A stretch of 44,327 bases of DNA from Deltaproteobacteria bacterium (lineage in GTDB: Bacteria; Desulfobacterota; GWC2-55-46): assembly GCA_016182655.1 (NCBI GenBank), contig JACPGB010000030.1, positions 1 to 44,327 on the forward strand, given 5' to 3'. Below the pieces are notes generated by a model. It was not told the origin of the DNA and ran no database searches. It saw only the letters and a list, made by a program, of their open reading frames with translations. Numbering within the stretch: the stretch's first letter is position 1; every line of letters starts with the position of its first letter. Below, one piece after another: positions 35,025-42,845 of the stretch. Made by a program: the position numbers and the translations under genes.

Positions 35025-35429
35025 CTATTTCCGTTCCTTCAAGATGTCTCCGGCCAGCACTATCGATGACTGCCCGTATTCCTTCAGCATGACCGCGAGG
35101 CCCGAGAGGCCCTTTTCAGTCCTGTGGCCGACGAATTTGAGTATCATGGGAAGGTTCACGCCCGTGATGACCTCTACCTTGCCGTCCTCCATGAACGAAA
35201 GCGCGATGTTCGTCGGCGTGCCGCCGAACATGTCCGTAAAGACTATCGCCCCGTTGCCGGAGTTCACCGCTTTTATGGAGGCGGCCAGAAGCGCCCTGAC
35301 GCTCTCGGTCGTGTCCGACCTCGTGACCGACACCGTCTTTATACCGTCTATCTTTCCGGCGATCGTCTCGGCGGCCTCCTTGAGGCTTCCGGCGAGAGCG
35401 CCGTGCGTGATTATTACGGCTCCTATCAT
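35025..35429 (-). CDS. PTS mannose-family EIIA component
   Basis: Accepts phosphate from HPr. The 134 residues start MIGAVIITHGALAGSL with active His9, followed by IVFTDMFGGTPTNIAL, the standard EIIA-Man second motif. It follows rapZ after 28 nt. In many deltaproteobacteria an orphan EIIA-Man sits here; in this genome the B, C and D partners follow. Confidence 0.95.
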   Translation of the reverse strand: MIGAVIITHGALAGSLKEAAETIAGKIDGIKTVSVTRSDTTESVRALLAASIKAVNSGNGAIVFTDMFGGTPTNIALSFMEDGKVEVITGVNLPMILKFVGHRTEKGLSGLAVMLKEYGQSSIVLAGDILKERK

Positions 35430-35457
35430 CCTTTTCTCATCTCCATAGTATGTCGAT

Positions 35458-36321
35458 TCAGACCCGGTACATGTCCCTGTGCCGTTTTTTCGTAACGACG
35501 GCTTCAGTGGCTATCTCATCGGCGAGGAACTCGGTTATGGCGACGGAGCGGTGCTTCCCGCCGGTGCACCCTATAGCGATAGTAAGGTACGATTTCCCCT
35601 CTTTCCAGTACAATGGGATGAGGTAATCGAGAAAAGAGCGGAGCCTTTTCAGGAACTCCTTCGTCTCGGGGTTAGAGAGCACGAACTCCCTCACCTTTTC
35701 GTCCTTTCCGTCGAGCCACTTGAGCGAGCTTACGAAGTAGGGGTTCGGCAGGAACCTTATGTCGAAGACGAGGTCGGCGTCGGTGGGTATGCCGTACCTG
35801 TACCCGAACGACAGGAGATTCACCGACATCCTGCCGTGCGTGACGGGCCCGGAGAAGTATTCCTTTATCGTGTCCCGGAGGTCGTGGACGGTGAACCCGG
35901 TCGTGTCTATGACCTTGTCCGCGTGCTCCCTTACCTCCTTGAGGATGTCCCTCTCGCGGAGGATCCCTTCGAGCGGCGTGTCGGAGTCCGCGAGCGGGTG
36001 CCGCCTCCGTGTCTCGCTGAACCTGCGGACGAGGGATTCATCCGACGCGTCCAGAAAGATAAGCTCGGCGGTGTAGCCCGCCGCCTTGAGCTCGTTGAAA
36101 ACAGGCGTGAACTCCTTCAAAAACTGGCGCTCGCGGATGTCCACCACGGCCGCCACTTTTGTTATCTCGCCCGACTGCGCAAGGAGCTCCATGAACTTCG
36201 GCAGTAGCGCGACGGGCATGTTGTCGACGCAGAAAAAACCGAGGTCCTCGAGCGCCTTTATGACCGTGGATTTCCCGGAGCCCGAGGGCCCGCTCAATAC
36301 TACGAGCCTTATCTCTTTCAA
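35458..36321 (-). CDS. rapZ: RNase adapter / nucleotide-binding protein RapZ
   Basis: In E. coli RapZ presents small RNAs of glucosamine metabolism to RNase E. The 287 residues have the P-loop LSGPSGSGKSTVIKALED, FFCVDNMPVALLP, the central ETRRRHPLA motif, FGYRYGIPTDADLVFDIRFLPNP, and the C-terminal GCTGGKHRSVAITE RNA-binding region. It overlaps the hprK stop by 4 nt (ATGA). The target in this lineage is unknown. Confidence 0.95.
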   Translation of the reverse strand: MKEIRLVVLSGPSGSGKSTVIKALEDLGFFCVDNMPVALLPKFMELLAQSGEITKVAAVVDIRERQFLKEFTPVFNELKAAGYTAELIFLDASDESLVRRFSETRRRHPLADSDTPLEGILRERDILKEVREHADKVIDTTGFTVHDLRDTIKEYFSGPVTHGRMSVNLLSFGYRYGIPTDADLVFDIRFLPNPYFVSSLKWLDGKDEKVREFVLSNPETKEFLKRLRSFLDYLIPLYWKEGKSYLTIAIGCTGGKHRSVAITEFLADEIATEAVVTKKRHRDMYRV

Positions 36322-37265
36322 TTCTTCGCCTTCTGGAGGCCCTTCATCGCGTTATCCAGGTGCGCCTCCAAATTCCTTGCCGAGTGGTGCCCCATTATCT
36401 TCAATATCTGGTTCCGGGCCGCTACCTCCACTATCGCGGCCACGCTTCGGCCGGGTGAGACCGGCACGCGCAGGTACGGGAGCCCCACGCCCAGGATATC
36501 GTAAGTCTTCTCCTCGAACCCGAGCCGCTCGTACTCGCTGTCGGACTCCCATTTGATGAGCTCGACGACGAGGTCCATCTGCTTTCTTTCCCTTATCGCC
36601 GTTATGCCGAAGAGGTCTTTTATGTTTACGATCCCCAACCCCCTTATCTCCATGTGATACCGGATAAGGTCGGAAGACGTCCCGAAGAGGAGCGAGGGCG
36701 GCAGCTTTTTGACTATCACCACGTCGTCGGATACGAGCCTGTAGCCGCGCGAGACGAGGTCGAGCGCGCACTCGCTTTTTCCGATGCCGCTTTTGCCTAT
36801 TATGAGTATGCCGACTCCGAGGACGTCCACGAGGACGCCGTGGAGCGTTGTGGACGGCGCGAGCCTCTCCTCGAGGTACTTGGTGACTCCTTCTATAAGG
36901 TGCGACGAGGTGTGGCGGGTCTTTATAAGCGGGATGGACTTCGCGACGCAGAGCTTCAGCAGGAAGTCCGGGGGCTCGAGCTCCCTCGTGACTATTATGC
37001 CGGGTATTGTCGACCTCTCAAGGAGGCCGAGCGTCCTTTCGAGCTTTTCCTTCTTGAGGCTCCGCAAATAGCCTATCTCGGCGGCCCCGAATATCTGGAG
37101 CCTGTCGGAGTGGAGCTCTTCGAGGAGACCGGTAAGGAGGAGCCCCGGCTTCTGTATGCGGGACGTCTGGAGCTCCCTTCCGAGACCCCGCTCACCGGCG
37201 ACGAGCACGAGCGAGAACTCCTTGAGCTCCTTGGCCTCAAGTACCTCCTTGACCGGCACTCCCAT
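36318..37265 (-). CDS. hprK: HPr kinase/phosphorylase
   Basis: Phosphorylates or dephosphorylates HPr on its regulatory serine. I start it at the ATG at 37265 (315 residues), which has GGGGAG 8 nt upstream; an open frame from a TTG at 37304 has no better site. It has the N-terminal HprK domain, the P-loop GKSGIGKSECALDLV (about residue 157), and the signature LGIVNIKDLFGITAIRE followed by RKQMDLVVEL. The target serine exists in HPr of the same cluster. Confidence 0.95.
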   Translation of the reverse strand: MGVPVKEVLEAKELKEFSLVLVAGERGLGRELQTSRIQKPGLLLTGLLEELHSDRLQIFGAAEIGYLRSLKKEKLERTLGLLERSTIPGIIVTRELEPPDFLLKLCVAKSIPLIKTRHTSSHLIEGVTKYLEERLAPSTTLHGVLVDVLGVGILIIGKSGIGKSECALDLVSRGYRLVSDDVVIVKKLPPSLLFGTSSDLIRYHMEIRGLGIVNIKDLFGITAIRERKQMDLVVELIKWESDSEYERLGFEEKTYDILGVGLPYLRVPVSPGRSVAAIVEVAARNQILKIMGHHSARNLEAHLDNAMKGLQKAKN

Positions 37266-37322
37266 GACACTTACTCCCCGGGATCTATGACCGAAGCCTT
37301 GCAAGCCCCCGGCCCTACCCCG

Positions 37323-37793
37323 TCAGACGAGGCCGCTCTTCCTGTCGGCCTCTGTTATTATCCTGTATATCTCCGAGGGGTCCTCGGCCTTCATGAGCCG
37401 GGTCCTCAGTTCCTGGTTCTTCAAGAGGTGCGAGATGCAGGCGAGTATCTTAAGGTGCGCCGCCGCCGAGTTCTCCGGGGCGACTATGAGGAAGAAGATG
37501 TAGACCGGCATCCGGTCCATCGAGTTGAACTCAACGCCCTTCTTGCTTCTCCCGAAGAACACCTTGATATCGGTGAGCCCCTTGACCTTGCCGTGCGGGA
37601 TCGCGACCCCGTGGCCTATGCCGGTCGTTCCGAGCTTCTCTCTCTCCAGGAGGGACGAGAGGACGGACCCGCCGTCGAGCCTCTCGAGTTTCGGGGAGAT
37701 GTCCGAGACGAGCTCGGCTAGCACGCCCTGCTTCTCCCTGGCCTTGAGGTCGGAGAATATGTAGTCTTCCTTCATTACGTCCGCAAGCCTCAT
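37323..37793 (-). CDS. ptsN: PTS regulatory protein EIIA-Ntr
   Basis: A phosphorylatable regulator of the nitrogen-type PTS, usually linked to rpoN. The 156 residues contain active His67 in GHGVAIPHGKVKGL, then KKGVEFNSMDRMPVYIFFLIVAPE and HLKILACISHLLKN. It follows hpf after a 198-nt gap with a long hairpin. It probably takes phosphate from the same HPr, since no dedicated NPr or PtsP is seen here. Confidence 0.95.
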   Translation of the reverse strand: MRLADVMKEDYIFSDLKAREKQGVLAELVSDISPKLERLDGGSVLSSLLEREKLGTTGIGHGVAIPHGKVKGLTDIKVFFGRSKKGVEFNSMDRMPVYIFFLIVAPENSAAAHLKILACISHLLKNQELRTRLMKAEDPSEIYRIITEADRKSGLV

Positions 37794-37918
37794 GACACAC
37801 CTGACCGTCTTTAATCACCGAGAGCCCGCCTTCGGAGCAATGTGGGCGCGCGAAGGGGGCTCTCAAAGGAGCAAACCTCTAAAAGCGCATCAGTACCTCT
37901 GAAGACCTATTTCACTTT

Positions 37919-37982
37919 AAAGGCCGGACAAAAGGCCGCGCATAGCGCTTTTCGCCTCGACCGCCGCGGCTTGTCCGGTCTT
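37919..37982 (-). promoter_or_regulatory. Long imperfect hairpin between hpf and ptsN
   Basis: Arms AAAGGCCGGACAAAAGGCCG (from 37919) and the complement starting at 37982 (AAGACCGGACAAGCCGCGG on the minus strand) pair over about 20 nt, 10 nt after the hpf stop. Only a weak T-tract (CTTTAAAG) follows, so it may be a leaky terminator or a processing site. Confidence 0.5.
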
Positions 37983-37991
37983 GAGCCGTTG

Positions 37992-38525
37992 TTACTTCGT
38001 CGTCTCTATGAGGCCGTAGTTGCCGTCTTCAAGCCTGTAGACTACGCTTATGTTGTTCGTGGACGAGTCCGTGAAGACGAGGAACGGGGCGCCTACGGCC
38101 TCTACCTGCATGACAGCCTCCTCGACTGACATGGGTTTCGCAAACTGGTTTTCCTTACGGACTACCCTCGGGGCCCTCCCGGCTTCCGCCGAGCCTTCGG
38201 CGGGATAACGGATCGAGCCGCCCTCGTTGTTGTGGGGCTTGTGGTCCTTGACCTTTTCCTTGTGCTTCCTCACCTGCTTCTCAAGCTTCTCAAGGACCAT
38301 GTCTATGGCCGCGTACATGTCCTGGGTGTCGTCCTGGGCCTTTATGGTGACGCCGTTGGCGACTATGGTGCAGTCGGCTATGTGCCTTATCTTCTCGACC
38401 GAGAGGACCCAATGGACCTCGATCGGCTCGAAGAGGTATTTTTCGAGCCTCTCCGTTTTTTCAATCGCATAGCTCTTCAGTGCTTCAGACGATTCCATAT
38501 GTCTGAATGTGACGGTGACGCGCAT
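37992..38525 (-). CDS. hpf: Ribosome hibernation promoting factor, long form
   Basis: Binds the 30S subunit and dimerises idle ribosomes. The 177 residues comprise the N-terminal S30AE domain (VTVTFRHMESSEALKSYAIE, LEKLEKQVRKHKEKVKDH), a linker of about 40 residues, and the C-terminal dimerisation domain (KPMSVEEAVMQVEAVGAPFLVF, then SVVYRLEDGNYGLIE). Long HPF makes 100S ribosomes by itself. TGGAGG precedes the ATG, with a hairpin just upstream. Confidence 0.95.
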   Translation of the reverse strand: MRVTVTFRHMESSEALKSYAIEKTERLEKYLFEPIEVHWVLSVEKIRHIADCTIVANGVTIKAQDDTQDMYAAIDMVLEKLEKQVRKHKEKVKDHKPHNNEGGSIRYPAEGSAEAGRAPRVVRKENQFAKPMSVEEAVMQVEAVGAPFLVFTDSSTNNISVVYRLEDGNYGLIETTK

Positions 38526-38543
38526 CTCAATACCTCCAGTATT

Positions 38544-38573
38544 AGGCTGTTTCCGATTTGAAGAAAACAGCCT
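38544..38573 (-). promoter_or_regulatory. Leader hairpin next to the hpf ribosome site
   Basis: Minus strand: AGGCTGTTT, 12-nt loop, AAACAGCCT, a perfect 9-bp stem ending 8 nt before TGGAGG. It could affect hpf translation or mark a processed 5' end. Confidence 0.45.
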
Positions 38574-38587
38574 TTATTCGATAAAGA

Positions 38588-38608
38588 CGCCGGGGCCGCA
38601 CCCCGGCG
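38588..38608 (-). terminator. Probable rpoN terminator
   Basis: Minus strand: CGCCGGGG, TGCGG loop, CCCCGGCG, then TCTTTAT. A strong stem with a short T-tract, 97 nt after the rpoN stop; it would separate rpoN from hpf at least partly. Confidence 0.55.
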
Positions 38609-38704
38609 CGAGTTCCAAATCAGCTTGCGTAACCGTATCTCTCTTAAGCCGCTCGATCCCAAGCCCCGTCATACATAATAAAAGCCCCGGACACGAAAAG
38701 TCAA

Positions 38705-40153
38705 TCAATAATGGACCTTCCTCCTGCTCGACGAGAGGAACCCGAGCGCCTCCCTGTACTTGGCCGCGGTCCTCCTGGCGATGACTATGCCGGACTCGTT
38801 CAGTATATCGACTATCTGCTTGTCGCTCAAAGGGTTCCGGGCGTCCTCCGCCTTTATGATGTCCTTGAGCTTGTCTTTTATGTACTCGACGGCGAGATCG
38901 CTGCCGTCTGACGACGACATGCCTGTGGAGAAGAAGTATTTCAGCTCGAATATGCCGCGCGGGGTCTGGACGTACTTGTTCGAGGTGACCCTGCTTACGG
39001 TCGACTCATGCACCCCTATCTCCTCGGCGACGTCCTTCAGCACCAGCGGCTTCAGGTACTTGAGCCCCCTGTCCAGAAACTCCCTCTGGAACTTCACTAT
39101 GCACTCGACGACCCTGTATATGGTGCGCTGTCTCTGGTGGACGCTCTTTATGAGCCAGACGGCGCTCCTCAACTTGTCCTGTATGTAGCCCTTGGCCTTG
39201 TCCGGGACAGCGCCGTTGCCGTTGCCTTTAAGGAGCTGTCTGTAGTAGGGGCTGATCTTCAACTTCGGCATCCCGTCTTCGTTAAGCGTGATGACATAGT
39301 CGTCGCCGATCTTGGTTATATGCACGTCGGGGACTATGGTGCGGGAGTCATCCAGCCCGAACCCCGCGCCCGGCGTTGGGTTCAGGCACTTGTTTATGGT
39401 CCTGACGGCCTCGAAGACCTCTTCCATCGTGATGCCCAGGTTCCTTGAAATGGCCTTGTAGTTCTTCTTGCCGAGGGCTTCGAGGTGGTGGGCGATCATC
39501 TCCTCGACTACGGTGTCCCTTACCGGGAGACTCCGCGCCTGTATGAGAAGGCACTCTCTTAAGTTCCTCGCGCCGACGCCTGACGGGTCGAACTGCTGTA
39601 TCGTGCCGAGCACTTTAGCGGACTCGTCGATCGAAACACCGGTCAAGCGCGCTATTTCCTTCAAAGTGGCCGCGTCGTGCTCGTCGTCGCTCAAAGACCC
39701 GCGCTCGACGAGCCTCAGATACCCGTCCTCCTCGATGTTGCCTATTATGAACTCGCCGAGCCTCAAGTCATGTTCGGGGAGGCCGCACATGTTGAGTTGC
39801 CAGACGAGGTGCTCGCCAAGCGATCCGCCGGAGGACGAGATATTCGACATGAAGTCGTCCTCTTCGTCGTCCTTCTGGTTGAAGTCGATGCCGGGACGCG
39901 ACTCGGACGACGCCGCGAGGTACGCGTCCCAGTCGATCTCCGGCTTGGCCGGAGGCTCGGGCGTCGGCGCGGCCTCCGTCTCGGGGGCCTCCTCGACGCT
40001 GTCCTCGAGGACCGGGTTAGTCTGGACCTCTTCGCGGACCATGTCCACGAGCTCGAGCCTGGAGAGCTGGAGGAGCTTGATCGCCAGCTGGAGCTGTGGC
40101 GTCATCACCAGGTTCTGAGTAAGCTTTAGTTCCTGTTTTAGCTCGTAACCCAT
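38705..40153 (-). CDS. rpoN: RNA polymerase sigma-54 factor
   Basis: Directs RNA polymerase to -24/-12 promoters activated by enhancer-binding proteins. I start it at the ATG at 40153 (482 residues), which gives the family N-terminus MGYELKQELKLTQNLVMTPQ (activator-interacting region I); an open frame from a TTG at 40237 adds 28 residues without similarity. An acidic region II (about 50-110), the core-binding domain, a helix-turn-helix (IGVHESTVSRVTSNK) and the RpoN box (ARRTAAKYREALGF) follow. Confidence 0.97.
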   Translation of the reverse strand: MGYELKQELKLTQNLVMTPQLQLAIKLLQLSRLELVDMVREEVQTNPVLEDSVEEAPETEAAPTPEPPAKPEIDWDAYLAASSESRPGIDFNQKDDEEDDFMSNISSSGGSLGEHLVWQLNMCGLPEHDLRLGEFIIGNIEEDGYLRLVERGSLSDDEHDAATLKEIARLTGVSIDESAKVLGTIQQFDPSGVGARNLRECLLIQARSLPVRDTVVEEMIAHHLEALGKKNYKAISRNLGITMEEVFEAVRTINKCLNPTPGAGFGLDDSRTIVPDVHITKIGDDYVITLNEDGMPKLKISPYYRQLLKGNGNGAVPDKAKGYIQDKLRSAVWLIKSVHQRQRTIYRVVECIVKFQREFLDRGLKYLKPLVLKDVAEEIGVHESTVSRVTSNKYVQTPRGIFELKYFFSTGMSSSDGSDLAVEYIKDKLKDIIKAEDARNPLSDKQIVDILNESGIVIARRTAAKYREALGFLSSSRRKVHY

Positions 40154-40246
40154 TGGGACCGCTCTTAAGGTGCGCCATCGTGTTATCTCTTGCGGTTGCA
40201 AGACCGTATCGCTGAAAAACGCCCCTCGCAATGACAAACAAAAAAA

Positions 40247-40969
40247 CTACAGCTTGAACTTCTCCCCGAGGTAGACCTCGCGGACTTTTCGCGAATCGAG
40301 TATCTCGGTAGGAGTCCCGGCCTTAAGGAGCTTGCCGCTCCCGATGATGTACGCCCTGTCGCAGATGCCGAGGGTCGCTCCGACGTTGTGGTCGGTGACG
40401 AGCACCCCTATCCCCTTTTTCTTAAGCTCCAGGACTATATCCTGTATGTCCCCTACGGCTATGGGGTCTATCCCCGAGAACGGCTCGTCGAGGAGGAGGA
40501 ACGACGGCGAGTTGACGAGCGCCCTGGCTATCTCGACCCTCCGCCTCTCCCCGCCGGAGAGGGCGTAAGCCTTGGTCTTGGCTATGTGGAGGACGCCGAG
40601 CTCGTCAAGGAGCTTTTCAAGCCTCGTATCCATCTCGTTTTTAGGGACGTCGAGGAACTCGAGGATCGATTTTACGTTCTCCTCGACCGTAAGCTTCCTG
40701 AATACCGACGGCTCCTGCGGCAGATAGCTTATGCCGAGCCGCGACCTCTCGTACATGGGCGTCGTAGTTATGTCCCTGTCGCCTAATGAGACCTTGCCGT
40801 CGTCCGGCGTCACGAGCCCGACTATCATGTAGAATGTAGTGGTCTTCCCCGCGCCGTTGGGGCCGAGGATCCCGACTATCTCGCCCGGCTCTATGTGGAG
40901 GCTAACCCCGTCGACGACCTTCCGCTTTTTGTAGGACTTAACGAGGCCCTTTACAGCGAGCTTCTTCAC
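40247..40969 (-). CDS. lptB: LPS export ABC ATPase LptB
   Basis: Cytoplasmic ATPase powering LPS extraction from the inner membrane with LptF and LptG (not in this window). The 240 residues have Walker [11 protein letters not shown]-loop region, signature [15 protein letters not shown], Walker [14 protein letters not shown] and the H-loop VTDHNV. It overlaps the end of lptA by 32 nt. Confidence 0.97.
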   Translation of the reverse strand: MKKLAVKGLVKSYKKRKVVDGVSLHIEPGEIVGILGPNGAGKTTTFYMIVGLVTPDDGKVSLGDRDITTTPMYERSRLGISYLPQEPSVFRKLTVEENVKSILEFLDVPKNEMDTRLEKLLDELGVLHIAKTKAYALSGGERRRVEIARALVNSPSFLLLDEPFSGIDPIAVGDIQDIVLELKKKGIGVLVTDHNVGATLGICDRAYIIGSGKLLKAGTPTEILDSRKVREVYLGEKFKL

Positions 40970-41492
40970 TCGTCGCTTTCTCCTGCCTGGGCTCAGAGCA
41001 CTTCTTCTCGGGCATTATGACGGCCTTTACCCTGCCGCCCTTGTCGCCCTCGACTACGGCGTTGTCCTCGTCCAGAAATACCGTTATCCGGTCGCCCTTG
41101 ATCGTGTCCGTGCACTGTCTTACCTGCGGCTTTCCGGTAAGGGTTATCTTCCTCTCGGCCCTGTCGTAGACGGCCTTGTCAGAGGTAGAGGTCTTGTCGT
41201 CCTTGAATATCCTGACATTCCCGCTCGCCTCTATCTCTTTTACGTCGCGCGACTCCGAGTAGCGAATATGCAGCTCGTCGGAACAGAGCGTAAAGTCTTC
41301 CGTGGCCACTACGTTGCCCCTGAATATGACGAGGTTCTCGTTCGATATCGCCTCCATGGTGTCGGAGGTGACGGTAACAGGCTTTCTCGCGGCATCGCCC
41401 GCCTTGGCGGTCTCCTTCGTCTCCTTGGCAAAGGAGTTGACGGAGAGGATGGTGAATGCGAGGAGGGCCGTCAAAAATATCTTTTTTTTCAT
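40938..41492 (-). CDS. lptA: LPS transport periplasmic bridge protein LptA
   Basis: Forms the periplasmic bridge that carries LPS between LptC and LptD. The 184 residues begin with a signal peptide (cut near NSFA-KE) and an OstA-like beta-jellyroll: [40 protein letters not shown], and [11 protein letters not shown]. The C-terminal 30 residues are charged and cysteine-containing ([15 protein letters not shown]). The start is one nucleotide after the lptC stop. Confidence 0.93.
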   Translation of the reverse strand: MKKKIFLTALLAFTILSVNSFAKETKETAKAGDAARKPVTVTSDTMEAISNENLVIFRGNVVATEDFTLCSDELHIRYSESRDVKEIEASGNVRIFKDDKTSTSDKAVYDRAERKITLTGKPQVRQCTDTIKGDRITVFLDEDNAVVEGDKGGRVKAVIMPEKKCSEPRQEKATSEEARCKGPR

Positions 41493-41493
41493 C

Positions 41494-42054
41494 TCACGCC
41501 GCCTGGTCTTTGAAGACCGCTTTTACTTCCCTGTTGAGAAGGACCCGCCCGCCCTCTATATCGACAAAAAGGCCGTAACCTTCAATATCCATGTTGCCGG
41601 ACTTGAATACGACCTTTTCCGCGGAGGTTATCTCCTTCTGGTTTATGGAGTACTTGAGCTCGGCTGAATCGAGCGTGTAGCCTTCATCCGACGAGACTTT
41701 TACATTGCCGGACGCGTATATCTCGCCCGCGGCCTCCCGGAACCTGCCTTCGTTAGCGGTCAAGACATACGAGCCGCCTCTGCGTGGAAAGAACTTGACC
41801 TCGACGTTATCGAGTATCGTCAGGTCCTCGTCCTTTGCCCTCCTGGCCGAATCCGCCGTAAGCTCCCATTCGATCCGGCCGTCCTTGGTCCCCGAGTAAT
41901 GGACCTTGTCTATCTTTACCACAAGCTTCTTGTCCTCGTTCAGGACCACTATAAAGCTGTTTTGGGTACGGTAATGCACAAAAACGAGAACGGCAAGGCT
42001 GATTATGGAAAGGGCGATGAACGCCAGCAGGAAGATCCTTATCTTACGGTTCAT
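41494..42054 (-). CDS. lptC: LPS transport protein LptC
   Basis: Inner-membrane anchored protein passing LPS from LptB2FG to LptA. Starting at the ATG at 42054 it has 186 residues: an N-terminal membrane helix (IFLLAFIALSIISLAVLVFV) and an LptC jellyroll (KVHYSGTKDGRIEWELTADS, DNVEVKFFP, ASGNVKVSSDEGYTLDSAEL). No good ribosome site precedes this ATG; an open frame reaches back to a TTG at 42147 but adds a charged stretch unlike the family. Transcription likely starts at 42217-42245. Confidence 0.9.
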   Translation of the reverse strand: MNRKIRIFLLAFIALSIISLAVLVFVHYRTQNSFIVVLNEDKKLVVKIDKVHYSGTKDGRIEWELTADSARRAKDEDLTILDNVEVKFFPRRGGSYVLTANEGRFREAAGEIYASGNVKVSSDEGYTLDSAELKYSINQKEITSAEKVVFKSGNMDIEGYGLFVDIEGGRVLLNREVKAVFKDQAA

Positions 42055-42164
42055 GGAAGGTCGCTGGCATCGCTTTGGACCCCGTTGGCACGCCCGGGAA
42101 TCATCCATCCGTGGATAGACCGGCTTAGGGTCATGGGTTTTTCGCAACCACTTGAAATCATCAA

Positions 42165-42205
42165 TTTAATCAGGTACTTACAATTACAAAAACCCCCTGA
42201 TTAAA
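42165..42205 (-). promoter_or_regulatory. Inverted repeat in the lptC leader
   Basis: TTTAATCAGG (42165-42174) and CCTGATTAAA (42196-42205) are perfect inverted arms 21 nt apart, beginning about 5 nt after the predicted transcription start. This could be a repressor site or a 5' stem-loop. Confidence 0.55.
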
Positions 42206-42216
42206 GTATAGCAAAA

Positions 42217-42245
42217 ATTATACCATCAGCAATCAAGGGTGTAAA
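42217..42245 (-). promoter_or_regulatory. Consensus extended -10 promoter for lptC-lptA-lptB
   Basis: Minus strand: -35 TTTACA (42240-42245), 17-nt spacer, TGG-TATAAT (-10 at 42217-42222), so both the extended TG and a perfect -10 are present. It gives a leader of about 155 nt before the lptC ATG. Confidence 0.8.
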
Positions 42246-42292
42246 GGTTTTTGTCCCCCGGAGGGGGTTTTAAAGGGAGGCGGAGAGGGGTT

Positions 42293-42829
42293 TCAGGAGA
42301 GGTAACGGCTTAAAATCTCATCCCATTTGGATTGGCTTTTAAGTATCAACTCGGCAAGCTCCCTTACCGCGCCCCTGCCCCCGGGGCGGCTCGTAATGTA
42401 ATCGGCCATCTCCTTCACCTCATCGACCCCGTCGGCGACGGTCACGGCGAGCCCTACCCTTTTAAGTACAGGGAGGTCTATGATATCGTCGCCCATATAG
42501 GCGATCTCTTCGAGTTTAAAAGGCCTTAGCTTGAGTATCTCTTCGAGCCCCGCGAGCTTGTCCTTCATGGACTGAAAGACGAGCTCGATGCCGAGGTTCG
42601 CGGCCCTGTGTTCAACTGTTTTCGACTCTCTCGCCGTCAAGATGGCCGACTCTATCCCGGCTCTCGCCATTAGCTTTATGCCGTGGCCGTCCCTGACGTC
42701 GAAGACCTTCGTCTCCTGCCCCTCGTCGTTGTATATTATCCTGCCGTCGGTGAGGACGCCGTCGCAGTCGAATATGACGAGCCTTATCTTCTTGAGCTTC
42801 TCCTTGAGCCTTTCATCCATTTCCAGCAT
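42293..42829 (-). CDS. kdsC: KDO 8-phosphate phosphatase KdsC
   Basis: Removes phosphate from 3-deoxy-manno-octulosonate 8-phosphate to give KDO for LPS. The 178-residue HAD protein without a cap domain has motif I VIFDCDGVLTDG (nucleophile Asp), the DGHGIKLM region, motif II ILTARES, the Lys of motif III (SMKDKLAGLEE) and motif IV MGDDIIDLPVL. It follows the GH57 gene after 16 nt, and lies just upstream of the lpt genes, which have their own promoter. Confidence 0.95.
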   Translation of the reverse strand: MLEMDERLKEKLKKIRLVIFDCDGVLTDGRIIYNDEGQETKVFDVRDGHGIKLMARAGIESAILTARESKTVEHRAANLGIELVFQSMKDKLAGLEEILKLRPFKLEEIAYMGDDIIDLPVLKRVGLAVTVADGVDEVKEMADYITSRPGGRGAVRELAELILKSQSKWDEILSRYLS

Positions 42830-42845
42830 CCACCCCTGACATTTT

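Noticed and set aside
40224-40235. GTCATTGCGAGG motif upstream of rpoN, resembling a widespread dispersed repeat
   Set aside because: Only about 12 nt match the repeat I know of; the rest of the segment does not, so it is not counted as a copy.
42255-42268. CCCCC-GGA-GGGGG stem after kdsC as its terminator
   Set aside because: On the kdsC strand no T-tract follows the stem (it reads ACAAAAACC), so intrinsic termination is not supported.
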